DNA of 64,000 nt from Halichondria panicea. Taxonomy: Eukaryota; Porifera; Demospongiae; Suberitida; Halichondriidae. Shown here piece after piece: positions 35,053 through 47,676 of this stretch (its first letter is position 1; the number at the start of each line of letters is the position of its first letter). The notes beneath the pieces are model-generated. The model was not told where the DNA came from. It made no database searches and saw nothing but the letters and a program-made list of their open reading frames with translations. Position numbers and translations under genes: made by a program. The stretch lies in assembly GCF_963675165.1 (NCBI RefSeq), contig NC_087384.1, forward strand, positions 2,750,501-2,814,500. Reading direction: 5' to 3'.

Positions 35053-35605
35053 GAAGTCTCAGCAGACAGACAGGGAGCTTCATGCAGACTGAACTGTTCT
35101 GGAGACTAGGGAAGAGATCAGTATCCTATCCTTGCAAGTATTGATCAGATATTTGCATTGTGATTATCTCAGTAGCCCCAGTGTTGCATGCTAAAGTTAT
35201 AGTAAAATTTGAAACAATTTTTAGTGTAAGTGTATCAGAGATACACTTACACTAAAAATTGTTTCTATAACTTAAACCTACCAGACAAACCAAAGTGGCT
35301 AAAGAAGCTATTCAGTAAACTATAGCAAGCACGCATGCATGATCCGAACCCACGTCTTCAAGTGAGTTCAAGGGAACAGTCATTTGAGAGGTTAAAACTA
35401 ATTCTATACAAATGAGAGGGTGTCTCAAATTGATATACGTTGATAATAATTTTATATTATGGTGACTGTTGCATGTGGTTGGAATGAAGGAGGTCTTTTC
35501 TGCATGCAAACACTGTTTTAAGTCATGCAATGTGCATGCATATCGTGTGCACTTGTTAACATTTTTTCCATAGGTCCGCAGAGGTCATCAATTGACTTAG
35601 AAATT
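35053..35605 (+). pseudogene. decayed BLTP2 exons, shuffled order
   Basis: Fragments match BLTP2 exons of copy 1: 35053-35118 like 6085-6150, 35289-35361 like 22886-22970, about 35463-35492 like 22621-22694, and 35575-35605 like 23837-23979. In the intact gene the exon like 35053 lies far upstream of the other three, and the second and third are in reversed order. The reading frame is lost (for example a TAG inside 35289-35361). Flanking intron sequence after 35361 (GAGTTC-AGGGAACAG) also matches, so this is a genomic duplication and not a processed copy. Confidence 0.8.
35211..35265. repeat. perfect 26-bp hairpin
   Basis: The arms starting gaaacaatttttagtgtaag are exact inverses, separated only by AGA. 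The hairpin lies between two decayed BLTP2 exon fragments. Confidence 0.9.
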
Positions 35606-35926
35606 GGACAGTATCTGCATGCATGTTGTGCAGTTCACTTCCTCAGGCCTGTGAAGGAGGCTATAGTGAGGAGTGAGAATTTAAGAGGAGCTATAGTTTC
35701 ACTGACATACATAATTAACGGCCAATTTCTAAAACAAATAATTTTTTCCGCGGACAAACTCCATGCAGCTGTTAATTTCCTTTTGTGACAAAACCACACC
35801 CTTCCCTTATCGTTAACCTCTAAGACCTTTAATTTTGTTGTTAAGTAAATTATTGAGTACTTTAACAAACTATTATTATGAGTAAGTGAACTCCTACTTA
35901 TACGTGTACATGCACATTTCTCACAG

Positions 35927-37326
35927 AACCTGCTGACCCAGTTTGTCGTATTGAGATATGATGCGCGATGGTCCCAGACTGAGTCAGTCTAGAGTTATCT
36001 ATCAGGTAAGAGAAGTTGATCCCAATTCACCAAATCACTAAAGATCAGTGAGTCTAACTGTGTAACATGCAGATTGAGAGTTAATGAAGATATATATTTG
36101 TTACAGCCCTCCATTGCATTCTTGACAGAGACTAATATATAATATAATTATATTAGGTGCTGTACTAAATCTAGCTCAGAGATGATCGAAAGTGACATTT
36201 GACATATATAATAGGCAATTCTAAGCAAGCAACGTATACCCCATATGACAATGCATATGCATGCAACGCAAAGCAAAAGATTGATAGGCATAGTCTAGCT
36301 AGTGTGCGAGCTTGAAGAGAAGAGCTTGCAAAGGACGTCGAACGCATAGCCTTTGTACTAAGAAAGCTCCTGAGCATCTGTAGGAGACCGTTTGTGCGTT
36401 GCTCCACTATATAGCCGCTTTGATGCATGGCTACAACATGTGGCCTATATAGTAGCACCATGCATCCGACTGTAGCTATACTAGAGCTTTTTTTGTATAG
36501 GATTACCACACCTATATGAGGAGGATATAATTATGCACTCATAAATTATCCTCTGAGTAGGTGTGGTATATCTGACTTATACCACATGACCGTAGCACTA
36601 TAAAAGGATCTCCCCCTAACAAAAATTCAATGCACAATGCATACTGCAAAAGAGCGAGACTATAATTATATATGTCGGATTTTGTAGCCCTCAAAGAACT
36701 AATTTAGCAACACGTCGTCCTACAGATGCTCAGGAGCTTCCTAGGTCCAATGTGTTCGACGTCCCTTGCTGCAATTGCAAGCTCGTCTTGGAAAAAATGT
36801 ATATGACCACGCCTATTGACTTACGGAGGCTTAGCCATCTTGTTGTAGAGCAGCTTCCGTGATTTTGTTGTCGCTTTAGTATCTTAGTACCATCTTAGTA
36901 CCGTCAAGCATGGCCTCCTTTCTGTTTGCTTATTTTCACTTCACACTTCGAAAAAATGCCTGGGTCTGTATGTTATTCTTCTATGTAGCTAATTGTCCAA
37001 CAGCTGTTGACCAATGAAGTGGTGACGTAAATGTGGTATAAATAATCATCCGGTCAAGTGCAAGGCTTGTATAGGTTAATGTTCATGTGCATAAAAGACA
37101 TCTGGTCTCTATGTGAAATAATGGAGTATCTCAGTGACCAATCAGAATGCACCATTTGTGATAAGCACTAATATTGTGTATAATTATGTGAAAATCATTT
37201 TATTTATGTTGAGTGTTACCATGCCCTCAGCGTGTGCTCTACCCCTGTAACCCACAAGTTTAAGCACCTGAGAGTGAACAAAAACATCTGCCTGAGGATC
37301 TACTGCAACGGCGACAAGGCACCAGG
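35927..37326 (+). pseudogene. decayed BLTP2 exons matching 6841-7055 and 7291-7381
   Basis: 35927-36005 keeps the acceptor, AACCTGCTGACCCA and TCGTATTGAGATATG, then has lost most of the exon before ATCTATCAG and a GT donor. About 37232-37326 keeps AAGCACCTGAGAGTG and AACATCTGCCTGAGG with changed bases, and ends CACCAGGTGAGT. From here the order matches copy 1: these two exons, then an intron holding an antisense GBP-FN3 gene, then the exon at 47931. Confidence 0.85.
36290..36800. repeat. fold-back element
   Basis: AGCTCCTGAGCATCTGTAGG (about 36365) pairs with CCTACAGATGCTCAGGAGCT (about 36719), and GACGTCGAACGCAT pairs with TGTTCGACGTCC. A second hairpin, CACACCTA.TGAGGAGGATA / TATCCTC.GAGTAGGTGTG, lies inside at 36508-36566. 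Non-coding. Confidence 0.6.
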
Positions 37327-37456
37327 TGAGTAGAACCAATCTTGTTCTCTGTTGATAGGCAACAACTTTGTATTGTCTCCTGCATGGTTACTGTGTGCGA
37401 TATAGTTGTATGTATACTGTAGATCGTCTTAAAGCCTGATAGGTCTATATAATAGT

Positions 37457-37590
37457 TGACACTATTTAGGAAGTTTCTACATGATTTAGAGCCCAAAGGG
37501 CTGGTTGTAATATCCCGAACGTAGTGAGGGTTCTACTAGCCCTGAGGACTTCTAAATCATGTGGAAACTTCCTATAAACAGTGTCTTAGA
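37457..37590. repeat. inverted repeat (MITE-like)
   Basis: GACACTATTTAGGAAGTTTC / GAAACTTCCTATAAACAGTG form the outer arms, and ATGATTTAGAGCCC with CTTCTAAATCAT the inner. It lies just downstream of the BLTP2 exon copy. Confidence 0.6.
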
Positions 37591-37909
37591 TCATAGCAAC
37601 CATGAGCATCTAGCTAAGTAAGCACATGATTTTCTAAGTAAGTACATGATTTTCTAAGTTAGATAGAACACTACCTTTAGCCGATCAGATTGCAATATTT
37701 ATGGCAAACATGATTAAACACCATTTTCGCTCTCCTTGTAGAAAATACAATCTTACAAAAGTGCATGGCATTCAAAAAAGTGATTATAGTCTCTGCTACT
37801 TGATACAAGGATGTACACTTAAATAAAACCTACAAGTTATTCGATATACAGTGAAATTCTTATACAAAAACAAAAAGGTGTATTCAATACTGTGTGATGT
37901 ACAATTGAT

Positions 37910-40900
37910 CTAAAGTGATGATATTTCTTCTTGCAATGCTTGTGTGTGTAAATGATCTGCTCGTATAACTAAAGTGTTTGTGGCTGTGCCAACTGGTTGT
38001 TTTTCTCCGTAAAAATTGAATGAAGTCACTCTAACTTCGTAGGTTTTTGTGGTGTCAGCAAGTTTAAATGTTTCACTTGTTCCATAGCTTTCAATGTCGT
38101 GAAGCATCTCCTCATTACCTTCCTCTGATACTTGGACTTTAAAGTGATGTACTTCTTCTGAGTTTTGTGTCGGTAGCTCCCAATCAACTTTTATTTTGTT
38201 AAATCCGTTCAATTCCCATTTGAGTTCCTCTGGGACACTTGGGTATAAGCCTGGGTCGGCTTTGAATTCATCATCTGATTGATATATGTTTTCATCAGTT
38301 CTTTGTGCATATGCTATAGCACCTGGACCAAATATCGTGGGTGCTGTAAAAAGTTCTGCTGCGAATTTAGCACCAGCACTCATCTTGGTTTTAAACACTG
38401 TATATTCTGTAGCGTCCTCTTGTCTTTTTTTGTTGTCATTGTATGAGCCTACACTAACTGTGTAAGTTGTAAATGGATACAGATTCTCAAAAACGGTTGA
38501 ATTTCCCTTGGTACGTCGCACTTGTATCACCTTGGGAATTCTAGTTTCTGCAATATTTTTTAGAGCCGTATTGTAATTGCCTTCTCTTAATCTGACTGTA
38601 TAAAAATGTACCTCTTCAGGTTTTCTATTTGGCTTTCTCCATCGAACCTTGACGCTGTTGCTGCTTATTTTGTCAATAAAAAGTGATAAAGGGGCACCTG
38701 GGAATATTTTGGATGTACTCGGACTCATTTGTATTGGTTCGCTGTTTTTTTTAGCTACGGCAATAACTTTGATACAGTACTGTTGGTTTGAACGCAAATT
38801 AGTGAATGTATATTCTTTTACGTTACTCTTGACACTAATAGAAATTCTTTCACTGTGTCTGATCTCTATGTCATAGTGTGTAACAAGTGCTGGATGGATA
38901 GCAGGCTCCTCCCATTTAACTTGCAACGTGTGAGCTGTGATTTCTGGGATATTTATGTTCTTTGGTGGTCCTGGTTGTAGTTCTGAAACTGACATTAGGA
39001 ATGCATCACTTGGAGGGCTATTCCCTTCTCCATTTTTCAGTGTGATCCGGAATAGGTAAGTTTGGATGTTTGTATCTCGTAGATTAGGTAAATCAATCGT
39101 AACCTTTGAATTTGTGTTTTCTACCTGTTGCTCGGCTATTAATAGAACTTCGGAACATTTCGTTTCCTTATTGTACTCACATTCAATAATGACACTGTGT
39201 ACGGGACTTCCGTTCATTTGCTTGTTTGTTAACATTTTGAGCTCTAGTTCAGCAAGCAATGGTTCTCCCATAATAGGCTTAACATTTGGCTGAAGAGGTT
39301 TGTCTGGGGGGGCTTTCTTCGTTTTAGTCTCTAATTCGGCTATATCTCCTTCACAGATATTTATTGTTGTGTTATTCACACCTTGAACTCCAAAATGATA
39401 AGTTGTGAATGGATTAAGACCATTTATTTTGGCTTCAAAAGAAAGAGTTTTGTTAAACCTTTTTTGATGTACTGATACCTTTTCTAGTATTGTCCACTCT
39501 TGATCTTCTTTGTCTTTAGTAAGAATGTCATAGTATTTAGCTGCATTTCCATTTAGTTTTGGTACATTCCATGATAGCTTGACATTTTGAGCTTCTGGTG
39601 TGCATTCTAATTTATCAGGCTCACCAGGAGTCACCCCACCATGAGCTATACCAGCTAAGTCACTTTCTTGACTTTTTCCTACCTCATTGCTAAGACAAAT
39701 ACTTATCCAGCATGTCTCATCGATATTGACTTGTATTTGCTGCTCGTGGGTATTGTCCTCTACCGATGTTATATGCTCAATTTTGTAGTCCATTGATACT
39801 TTTGAATCTCTATCATAGTTGTAATAGTTAACATGAAGCTCTGTAGTTTCTCTCCCACTTTCTTTAAGTAGGGGTAGATAAGCCTTCAATATGAATTCTC
39901 TTCCTCTTGGAATCAAAATTGGTGGTGCTGGCCTTGGTGGTACAGAGGGTGGTGTGCATACATTTAAAGTAGCTTCCTCTGACATTAGAGTTCCGTTTAG
40001 AGCTTGTACAATGAAATTGTATTTAGTGTTGGGCCGAAGTTCAGATACAGAACATGAAAATGTGTCTGTATTTGCTTTTTCTGAAGTCCATGTTTCCTTC
40101 ACTTCTTCTTTGTACTGTATCTGGTACTGCTTAGCTGCTAGTGGGTTAATTTCTGGTTTTTTCCAAGAAATGGTTATAGAATTATTTGTTGGAGTTGAAC
40201 TAAGCTCTTCTGGTGATCCGGGGATTACATTTTCAGGATATACCTCTACCGCTTGGCTTGGTTCACTTCTTCCAATTGAATTAATAGTTACAATACGATA
40301 GCAGCTAATTAAAGGTTCAGTGAGGTTGATTAATTCAACTGGCAAAGTGATATCACTCTCAGTTGAATTTTCGAGGGAATGATTTTCCACTACAGTCCAC
40401 TCTCCGGTTTGTTCGTTTCTTTTAATTTGTCGCTCAATAGCTATCTTGTTGACTGGCTTCCCATTTTCTTCGTTTGGCTTTTGTCGGTCGAATGTTATCT
40501 GTGCTTTGCTGGCTAAGGTCACCCTGACAGTTGGTGGGTGTGGTTTGTCTGGAATGTCGGCTAGTGTCTGGACATCTTTAGTACAATATTCACTGACTGC
40601 CCTGTTCTTGTCGTTTCTAGCATAAACTCGGATGGTGTATTCTGTGTATGGACTTAGTGAAGTTAGTTGCAGAGATCTGTCAGTGTGACTGACTTTCTTT
40701 CTCACTGACTTGATTGGAATCGGTTCTTGATCATCTCCTTTTTCCCAATATTGAATTTGATAGCTGTTTACCGCTCCTGGGTTACTTAATGGAGGATCCC
40801 AATCCACTTGAATTTGTCTTGCCTTAGCAATGGTTTTGATATTCTCTGGCTTTCCTGGTATCATATCGGCTATTTCCAGCTGGGCACTGTCACTCAGTTC

Positions 40901-43900
40901 ACTTTTTCCAGCTTCATTCTTAAATTGAACTCGAAACCACCATGTATCCTCATTGTTTTTACAGTGTATGTGAACATCCTGAATCTGAAATTCTCTCTGA
41001 AAAGGATCTGCTACAGTTAAAGTTTCAGATTCCCAATTAGGATCTTTGTCACTTCGTCTGCTGATAATGATGTCCGTGACTGGACTTCCGTTTTGTTCTG
41101 CTTCTGACAACATTGTAATCGTAAGCTTGACTGTTTCTTCTGTTTGTGGACTTACTTTAACCATCTTCGGTTTTTCAGGTTTTCCAGCTTTTGTCAGGCA
41201 TTTAAAAACAGTACTGTATTCACCATATCTATTTTTATGATCATTAAATCCTTTGACTTTAATGATGTAGTTAGTTTTAGGCTTAAGCTTTTTAAGTTTA
41301 AATTGAGTTATAGTGTGAGCCGTTTTAACTTCTCGTTTAGTAAAGTCCTTTCCTTCTCTGTACCATTCAACATAATAGTAGTTGACAGCATCAGCGTTTA
41401 CTAGTGGCTTCTCCCAAGATAAAATTTGTGTTTCTAATTTCATAGTTACATTTTGTGGAGGTCCCGGAATTTGAGAAATCATGTCATCAAACACTTTGTT
41501 CTTGGCTGGTCCAACTGCTTGCCCGTAGTACTTTTCTTTAAGTACTTCTCGTTCTGGTGCTCCTGTTTGTATTTGGTGCTTATAGATTTTTTCAAAAACA
41601 TTCTTACAAGAGTCTTCAGATTTCTCTGTATTGAGCTGTGTGACATGAGATATGTATCCTCCCAATACATTACTCTGGTCTATTTTAATGATCAGTTTCT
41701 CAAATTTCTTTAGCAATCGCCTCTTTCTTGTTTGTTCGTCCTTTTGAAGTATTTCATCTGTGTCTGCTGCTTCTGGAATCAGTCTGTGTAACTCAATTGT
41801 GAATTCACTCAATATATTTGTGTAAACCCTTTCATGTACTTCAAACAGTGTGTCTGTATTATTCACAGTTGCGGTTGGATCACTAGGCATCTTTAAGGTA
41901 TCTTTTAGACTTTTTTCAAGTAGCACAGAATGTGTATGTTTAAGAGCTTCAATGTCTCCTTCTTCTAGAGGGAGCATTAGGTCTAAAAATTCGCTCATTT
42001 GCTTGTGGTACTTTTCGGCTAGGTCAATTGTTGTTTCTGTTAGTGTTATTTCAACTACCTTCTGGTAGCTAACCTCGAGGTTTGGAACAGTGCCTGGTTT
42101 GTTGAGAGCTTCCACATACTCATCAAGTAAAGCAGCCAACATTGGTCCATTCATAACTGTAGATGCATTGAAACCTAGCTTCACTGGCGTGTTGCTGACA
42201 ACATGTTTCTTAGCAGAGTCTATACTCGTGTGAAAGTCTGGGTCAATGAGGTGCTTTTTGTCCGGATTAGAAATACCTGCACCTGGTGAGGGAATATCCA
42301 GGCACTCGATTTGTGGGAATATTGCTCGCACACTCCTGACAGCTCTGTCTCTCGTGCTTAGTGGTTTATCACCTCTATTGTTTGTCACTAAGATTTTTTG
42401 GAGGACATAGTCAGTAACTGACATTTCTTCACCATTGTCATGTTTACATTTAAGATCAGAATCTCTCATCAACCATAGAAAGTTTGGAAAGTGTTTCTTG
42501 AGATAGCTCTCATGCAAGTCATCGTGTTTGAGAGATTCGCTTATCAAAAATGATTGAGATATCTTCGCAAAGCAGCTGTAATGGTATAATTATATACGTA
42601 TATAAATACTATAGTCTGTCTGTAAGTGTTATTGCATACCAGCAGATTTGCTATTATAACCATGAAATATACACACACATGCAAGCCTGACGGCTGCCCC
42701 AATTAAGGGCAAGCTGCCCGTATATTACATACCACACGAGGATTGTCATACTCATGCACATGAATATTTATAATTTTGTGTTTTATTAGGCTAGCAAGGC
42801 TTAAAATTATAGCATGCGTGCATGGCATACTATAATTTTAAGCATTGCTATACCTGGCCAATTTTTCTAATGGAACGCTAGGTCTGAAACAATACTTTTG
42901 AAGCTATAGCGTTCCAGCCTGGGAGTGAGTGTTTTTATCACGACAACCAAATTAATATGCCTCGTGGCTGTATACATGCATGGCCAAGTAACAGAAGTGG
43001 AACTATACACACTTGTTACTTTGATAACGTCAGGGGCGTAACTAGCAATGAGGCAGAGGAGGCCCTTACCTCCTGTACTACAAGTTTCATGTGACTCACC
43101 TCACTAGCTTTTAATAGCTCTGGCTAGCTAACTTCTTAGCTAACTAGGTAATACTATACAGAATGAGCAGAAATGAGCTCTATCACTGTCTTGTTGATGA
43201 AAAAAAGAGAAGGAGAACAGGTAAATAGCAGTTTTCTGCCATTTGCATGCTTTTCTACGCGATAATTAGTGGGTGTAGTTTCCGGGCAAACAATTTGCGG
43301 GGGAGGTTGTCTCCTTCCCGTAAATTTTCTAGTTACGCCCCTGAACGTGATATTATAGCTATAATAATTATAGGCACCATGCATTGTTTCTTTGATATTA
43401 TAGGCAACAGCTATACCACGTAGTTTAAAGTGCATCCATGCATGTGGTACTGAGGAATGTACAATTTATGCAGAGTAGAACCATGGTATATAAACTTTCA
43501 TCAGGAAACACTTGTGCCTTAATTAATTAAGTGCATAGTATAAACTACTATATATAAGTAAGCATGCTATATACAGTATATTTTTATCGTAGTATAACTA
43601 TGCATTTTTACGAAATCTAATGTATAATTATGCATGTGTGTAGGGAGTTGCGTACACGCAAGGCATTGAGAAAAAAGGGTGGACAAATTTTTCGCGCTCA
43701 AAAGCATGAATTCAAAATACCGAATTTCGTCAGACGTCAATAATCGCCAGGTGATAATGCACGAACAAAACGAGAGTTGATTCTAACTAACTGCACTCAC
43801 CAATAGGTGGCTATGGGACTACTAATCAGTGAACATTTGGATGGGCCAAGTCGAATCCAGTCGGAGCTGCATGTGATCACTAGAAAAAAACTGTCCAATA

Positions 43901-46900
43901 ATTCGATTTTCGGCGAGTGTAATCATTTCCGTTTTTGCCAAAACTACACAGCTAACACATACTGAGTACAGTACATGGTGGAACAATTTCAGAGTCACAC
44001 ACTGGGCTCAATCTATAGATAGAGTACAGTACATGGTCAGTGGCGTAGCCAAGGGGTGGCAAAGAGGGCAAATGTCTTCCCTTTTTCTGGAGATCTCTAC
44101 TACTCAGCTCAGGTTAGTGTAGCTGATTATCTTGCTGAGCACTCCCTTTCTTCCGAATCTTGCTGCAGTTAGCTAGCTAGTAAGCAAGCAAGTAAAACGA
44201 TTTAGTCTCTAAACGCTATTCTGGTCTAAATCTATCCCCTCAGGGACCAACTTGGCTGGACCACCCTCCACGAAAGGCATCAAAGGTTCATGCTCACCCA
44301 AGTGCACAAATGTCTGCTGAACCTTGCCCCTCCCTACCTGACAAACAGTTCAAGCTCAATTCATCACTGTACAGTGACAAATTAGGAAGACTGGATCAGG
44401 AAACATCCACCTAGGCCAGCCAAAATCCGAACATTACAGAAGGAGTTTTGAATACTCAGGTGCTCTGCACTACAACCGTCTCCCGCTAACTTCATTATGC
44501 CCCACTACCAAGTCGTTTAAAACCTCCCTGAAAACTCTATAAACATCCTAGAAACATGTTTTTTTATTTTTATGTTTTTATAATTGTTATATAGGACCTG
44601 CATGAAAACCTACCGTTATGGTGGATGCAGCATTCCTATTCAAATGAAAATCTATCTATCTATCTATCTATCTATATAGACAGTTCTTGTTCTAAACTAC
44701 ATCCTTTACTATCTATGACTACATGTAGTGACCTAGCGTTCAATTGGAGACGGATTGGCCTGGGGTCGAGGCTATGACTACATGTAGCTTCTTCTAAAAC
44801 ATCAGGCCACACCCTAGTTGGGTGTGGCTCGACTGTCTCCTGACGGGAGGTCGGGTTGCAAGCCTATCTGGGATTTATTCTAGCGCCACTATAGTGGCGC
44901 CCTATCAGATTGCAGCATTTTTCACGTGCTTGGTTACACTTCCGTTTGCATCTAGTTGCGAAGCCGCATGCAGTATACTGTGGTTTATCCGTGTCATCAT
45001 GTCCGTTAACACCCACTTGAGAAGAAGAATATTCATGGCAGTGTTACATAATGCTGCAAAACAAATCCCAGATAGGCTTGCAACCCGACCTCCCGTCAGG
45101 GAGACGGTCAGGCCATGCCCAACTAGCCACACCCAAATAATTGAGAAGTCAATTATGATGTCATAATTAAGAGGCGTGGCTTCTGGTCGAAATTTTGGCC
45201 CTGCGCAGCTGATAAGTTTTGCCCCCTCTTCCGGAAATTCCTGGCTACGCTCCTGATGGTGGAACAATTGCAGAGTCAGTAAATCTTACAAAGCTGAGCT
45301 AGAGTAGTTCGCTAGGAGTGTGCTTGCCGAAAGTAAAATGCCGAGTCAGCAATGAGCCCCACCCACCCGGTACCCCAGAAAGCTATGGTGGGTGTAGCCT
45401 CGAGACCAGGCCGATTAAAATACGGCCTGGTCTCTATTGCATGGGTGATAGTGCACATGCGCGAACTGAGTTACCCAGAATCTGGGTAACTCGTTATACT
45501 TTAGTAAACCTTTGTAAAATTATACTGTAAACTAGTTTGTTTACTAGTTTCTTTCCGTATTAATTTTAACAAATACTTGTCTCCTGTGAAGCTGTGGCTT
45601 ATGCTCTCTATTGCATTGTCGAGAAGACTTGCTGGCTAGCTGTGGCCCTCTATGGTGTTGTCGAGAAGGCTTGCATACTAGTCTGAAGCCAGAAGAAGCT
45701 CTCATTTGTACAGAAACCAAGTGCAAAACATCACGACCATCCAACCATCATAGAGGTAGATGAGAGCCTTGTCTGGTTTCAAACTAGTGTGCAATCCTTC
45801 TCGACAACACCATAGAGTGCCACAGCTAGCTAAGGCTATAAAGCTTCATACCGTATACGTATAGCGCGTATATTCGAGGGTATAAATGTTTTGCGGTTTT
45901 CGCGGATTGAGCCTATATACCGCAAAATTTATACCCACAAAAATTTATGATTAGTAGGCGTGTTCAGTGTTCAGTATAATTGATCACACCTATCGATATT
46001 AAGAGGAAAGAAAAAAGGAATCACAAGAGACAAGAACGCCGGTATAGCCCAGATTGTTTTGTACATATTGGTGGTATCCCCTGACCATGGCCTGCACAGC
46101 AAACGTTCCGCTAGAGGTGGAGGACATAGTGCCTCACCGATTCTATTATTTTATACAGGCTAACGGTGTGGAGGTACAGCTGTATGTTGATGTGCGCATG
46201 CGCCAGAAGGCTGGAACTCAGACCACGAAAATAAAATCTGCGAAAATTTATACCCTCGAAATATACCTGCTATACGGTATACATAGTAGATGAAAGCACA
46301 AAGCACAAACAATTAAACAGTAAACCTGTATACGAGTAAAACAAGTAGTAAAAATAATGATTGTAACATTGTTGTACAATGTACAATTACATAGTAGATA
46401 GTACGTGGGCGTGTATGGACCACGCCTATGATTAATTACACATGCAATAGATACCAGGCCGTATTTTTATCGGCCTGGATTCGAGGCTATGGTGGGTGGG
46501 GTTCATTGCTGACTCGGTCAGCACTTTACTACTGATGAAATGGACTGCATAATTATCTCACACCGCAATAAAATAGATGTCATACCTCATTTGCTGGATA
46601 TCTGATTCTTTAAATGCTCCGCCCTTGGTATTGTATATCAAACAAGAGCTCAGTAGGGTGACAAGAATGAGGATACTCATCACTTCCTCTCTGGAGGAGC
46701 TCTCACTTTCCTGAGCAGCGTCTGTACCCTCTGTATCGAGTAGTATTAGGACGTGGTCATCGAATTCTAATACATTTGTGGACATCCAGATTCCTCTAGT
46801 GCAGGGATCCCTGGAGTGGCTCACTGTGAAATCATCTCCACCTAGTACTTGTGACAAGAAGTACGACTTTCCGGTTCTATAAGGGCCACATATGCCCAGA

Positions 46901-47368
46901 ACAGCAACTGGTTTTATAATAGTGCGTAAAAGTCTCATAGCTTCCTGGTTTACGATGATTGATTTGCTATGTTGACTATGTGTGACGAGTGGTATAGATG
47001 GATCAAGTTTTTCTTCTGCCAATTTCCGTTGTTTAGGGTAGTCTAAAACAAAAAAATGCAGTAAAGAATATATATCAACATAATTTTGCAGGGTGTACTT
47101 CCTGGTATGCAAGGTTGGTAATTTTTAGACTTATAGTCTACCTTTTTGTGTTAGCTCTGGAGTTTTATTATCAGCCTCTTGATGCGTTCTGTCACTTTTC
47201 TCATCACTGTCAGTTTGTGCCCCTGTACAATTAAAATAAGTTTGTGACTTAGATAGTGGCTATTTCACAAGGAATGTTTTCACACCTGAATGTATTCTAT
47301 GCCTAAACATACCGCTTACCTTGATTTAGCTTGTCCATTTCTATAGTACACTCTGTGTTGGATGCCAT
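37910..47368 (-). CDS. GBP-type GTPase fused to eleven FN3 domains (copy 2)
   Basis: Exons on the minus strand: 47368-47320, 47222-47142, 47042-46586 and 42575-37910. Phases fit and total 1751 codons with the stop (1750 aa). The third small exon of copy 1 (93 bp) has no counterpart. The GTPase motifs are intact: P-loop GPYRTGKS (96-103), CTRGIW, LLDTEG, and WLMRD after the long intron. The helical region and eleven FN3 domains align with copy 1 over their whole length, with many substitutions and small indels but no stop or frameshift. The Ala/Gly-rich stretch between FN3 10 and 11 is retained (FAAELFTAPTIFGPGAIAYA). Both reading frames surviving in a decayed region suggests selection. It lies antisense between decayed BLTP2 exons at 37232 and 47931. 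Function is inferred only from GBP kinship. Confidence 0.88.
43029..43350. mobile_element. MITE with caggggcgtaactag ends
   Basis: CAGGGGCGTAACTAG at the left and CTAGTTACGCCCCTG at the right are exact inverses. It lies in the GTPase-FN3 intron of GBP-FN3 copy 2. Non-coding. Confidence 0.7.
44225..44690 (+). pseudogene. non-LTR retrotransposon 3' fragment
   Basis: Broken plus-strand frames read WTTLHERHQRFMLTQVHKCL, NLAPPYLT and, after frame breaks, YSGALHYNRLP and SFKTSLKTL. This is the typical C-terminal end of CR1/L2-like reverse-transcriptase proteins. It is followed by a (TATC)n microsatellite at 44650-44677, a common LINE tail. Several stops show it is dead. Confidence 0.5.
44726..44774. 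repeat. 49-bp remnant of a tagcctcga-type element
   Basis: The sequence TAG...GGCCTGGGGTCGAGGCTA is flanked by identical 10-bp direct repeats TGACTACATG (44716-44725 and 44775-44784). The right end matches the ends of the elements at 45395 and 55285. It is probably an internally deleted copy. Confidence 0.6.
44815..45125. mobile_element. 311-bp MITE, tagttggg family, 9-bp target duplication
   Basis: It starts TAGTTGGG and ends CCCAACTA. GCCACACCC flanks both sides (44806-44814 and 45126-45134). The arms share CCTGACGGGAGGTCGGG, TTGCAAGCCTATCTGGGATT and, further in, GTGGGTGTTAA with the RecQ-carrying element at 53798-56652. Long arms and 9-bp duplications are typical of Mutator-like elements. 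Non-coding. Confidence 0.8.
45395..46489. mobile_element. tagcctcga element with 9-bp target duplication
   Basis: Starts TAGCCTCGAGACCAGGCCG and ends CGGCCTGGATTCGAGGCTA. TGGTGGGTG flanks both sides (45386-45394 and 46490-46498). Long inverted arms and 9-bp duplications suggest a Mutator-like MITE. A further MITE (45853-46285) is nested inside. It lies in the GTPase-FN3 intron of GBP-FN3 copy 2. Confidence 0.75.
45853..46285. mobile_element. nested MITE, ccgtata ends
   Basis: The left arm, CGTATATTCGAGGGTATAAAT, and the right arm, ATTTATACCCTCGAAATATA, followed by CTATACGG, are inverse. It lies inside the tagcctcga element. A 79-codon ORF at 46054-46293 runs into the arm and is not supported as a gene. 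Confidence 0.6.
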
Positions 47369-47676
47369 GGTGCATGTATGCACTTTGCAGCAGCTATAAT
47401 TCTAGAGAATTGCATGAGGTCATATGATCTATTCATGTAGCATATTGGGCAGCTCTATAGTACTCACTCTCTTATGAGGTGATGTGTTGTGTACTCCAAA
47501 TGCCAATTTTAGCTAACTGCAGTTCACATCATTATACATGTAGCTATATTGTTTTTGAACAATGCAAACTGCGCACGTGTGGGAGCGACAGCTTGCATTG
47601 TGTACTGCAATGCATGCAGTCCACACATGGTCGTTTTTACAAATTGTGCATGCTGCAAGAGACGGCCTGCATCATG

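Larger units (their letters stand above)
44038..45257. mobile_element. composite repeat with gtagcca ends
   Basis: TCAGTGGCGTAGCCAAGG at the left and CCTGGCTACGCTCCTGA at the right look like imperfect inverted ends. Inside are a LINE-like fragment, a tag-ended remnant at 44726, and the 311-bp MITE at 44815. The outer boundaries are tentative. Confidence 0.4.
45338..46525. repeat. hairpin repeat split by nested elements
   Basis: CCGAGTCAGCAATGAGCCCC (45340) pairs with GGGGTTCATTGCTGACTCGG (46498-46517). The sequence between is the tagcctcga element at 45395-46489, inserted into this hairpin. Confidence 0.6.
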
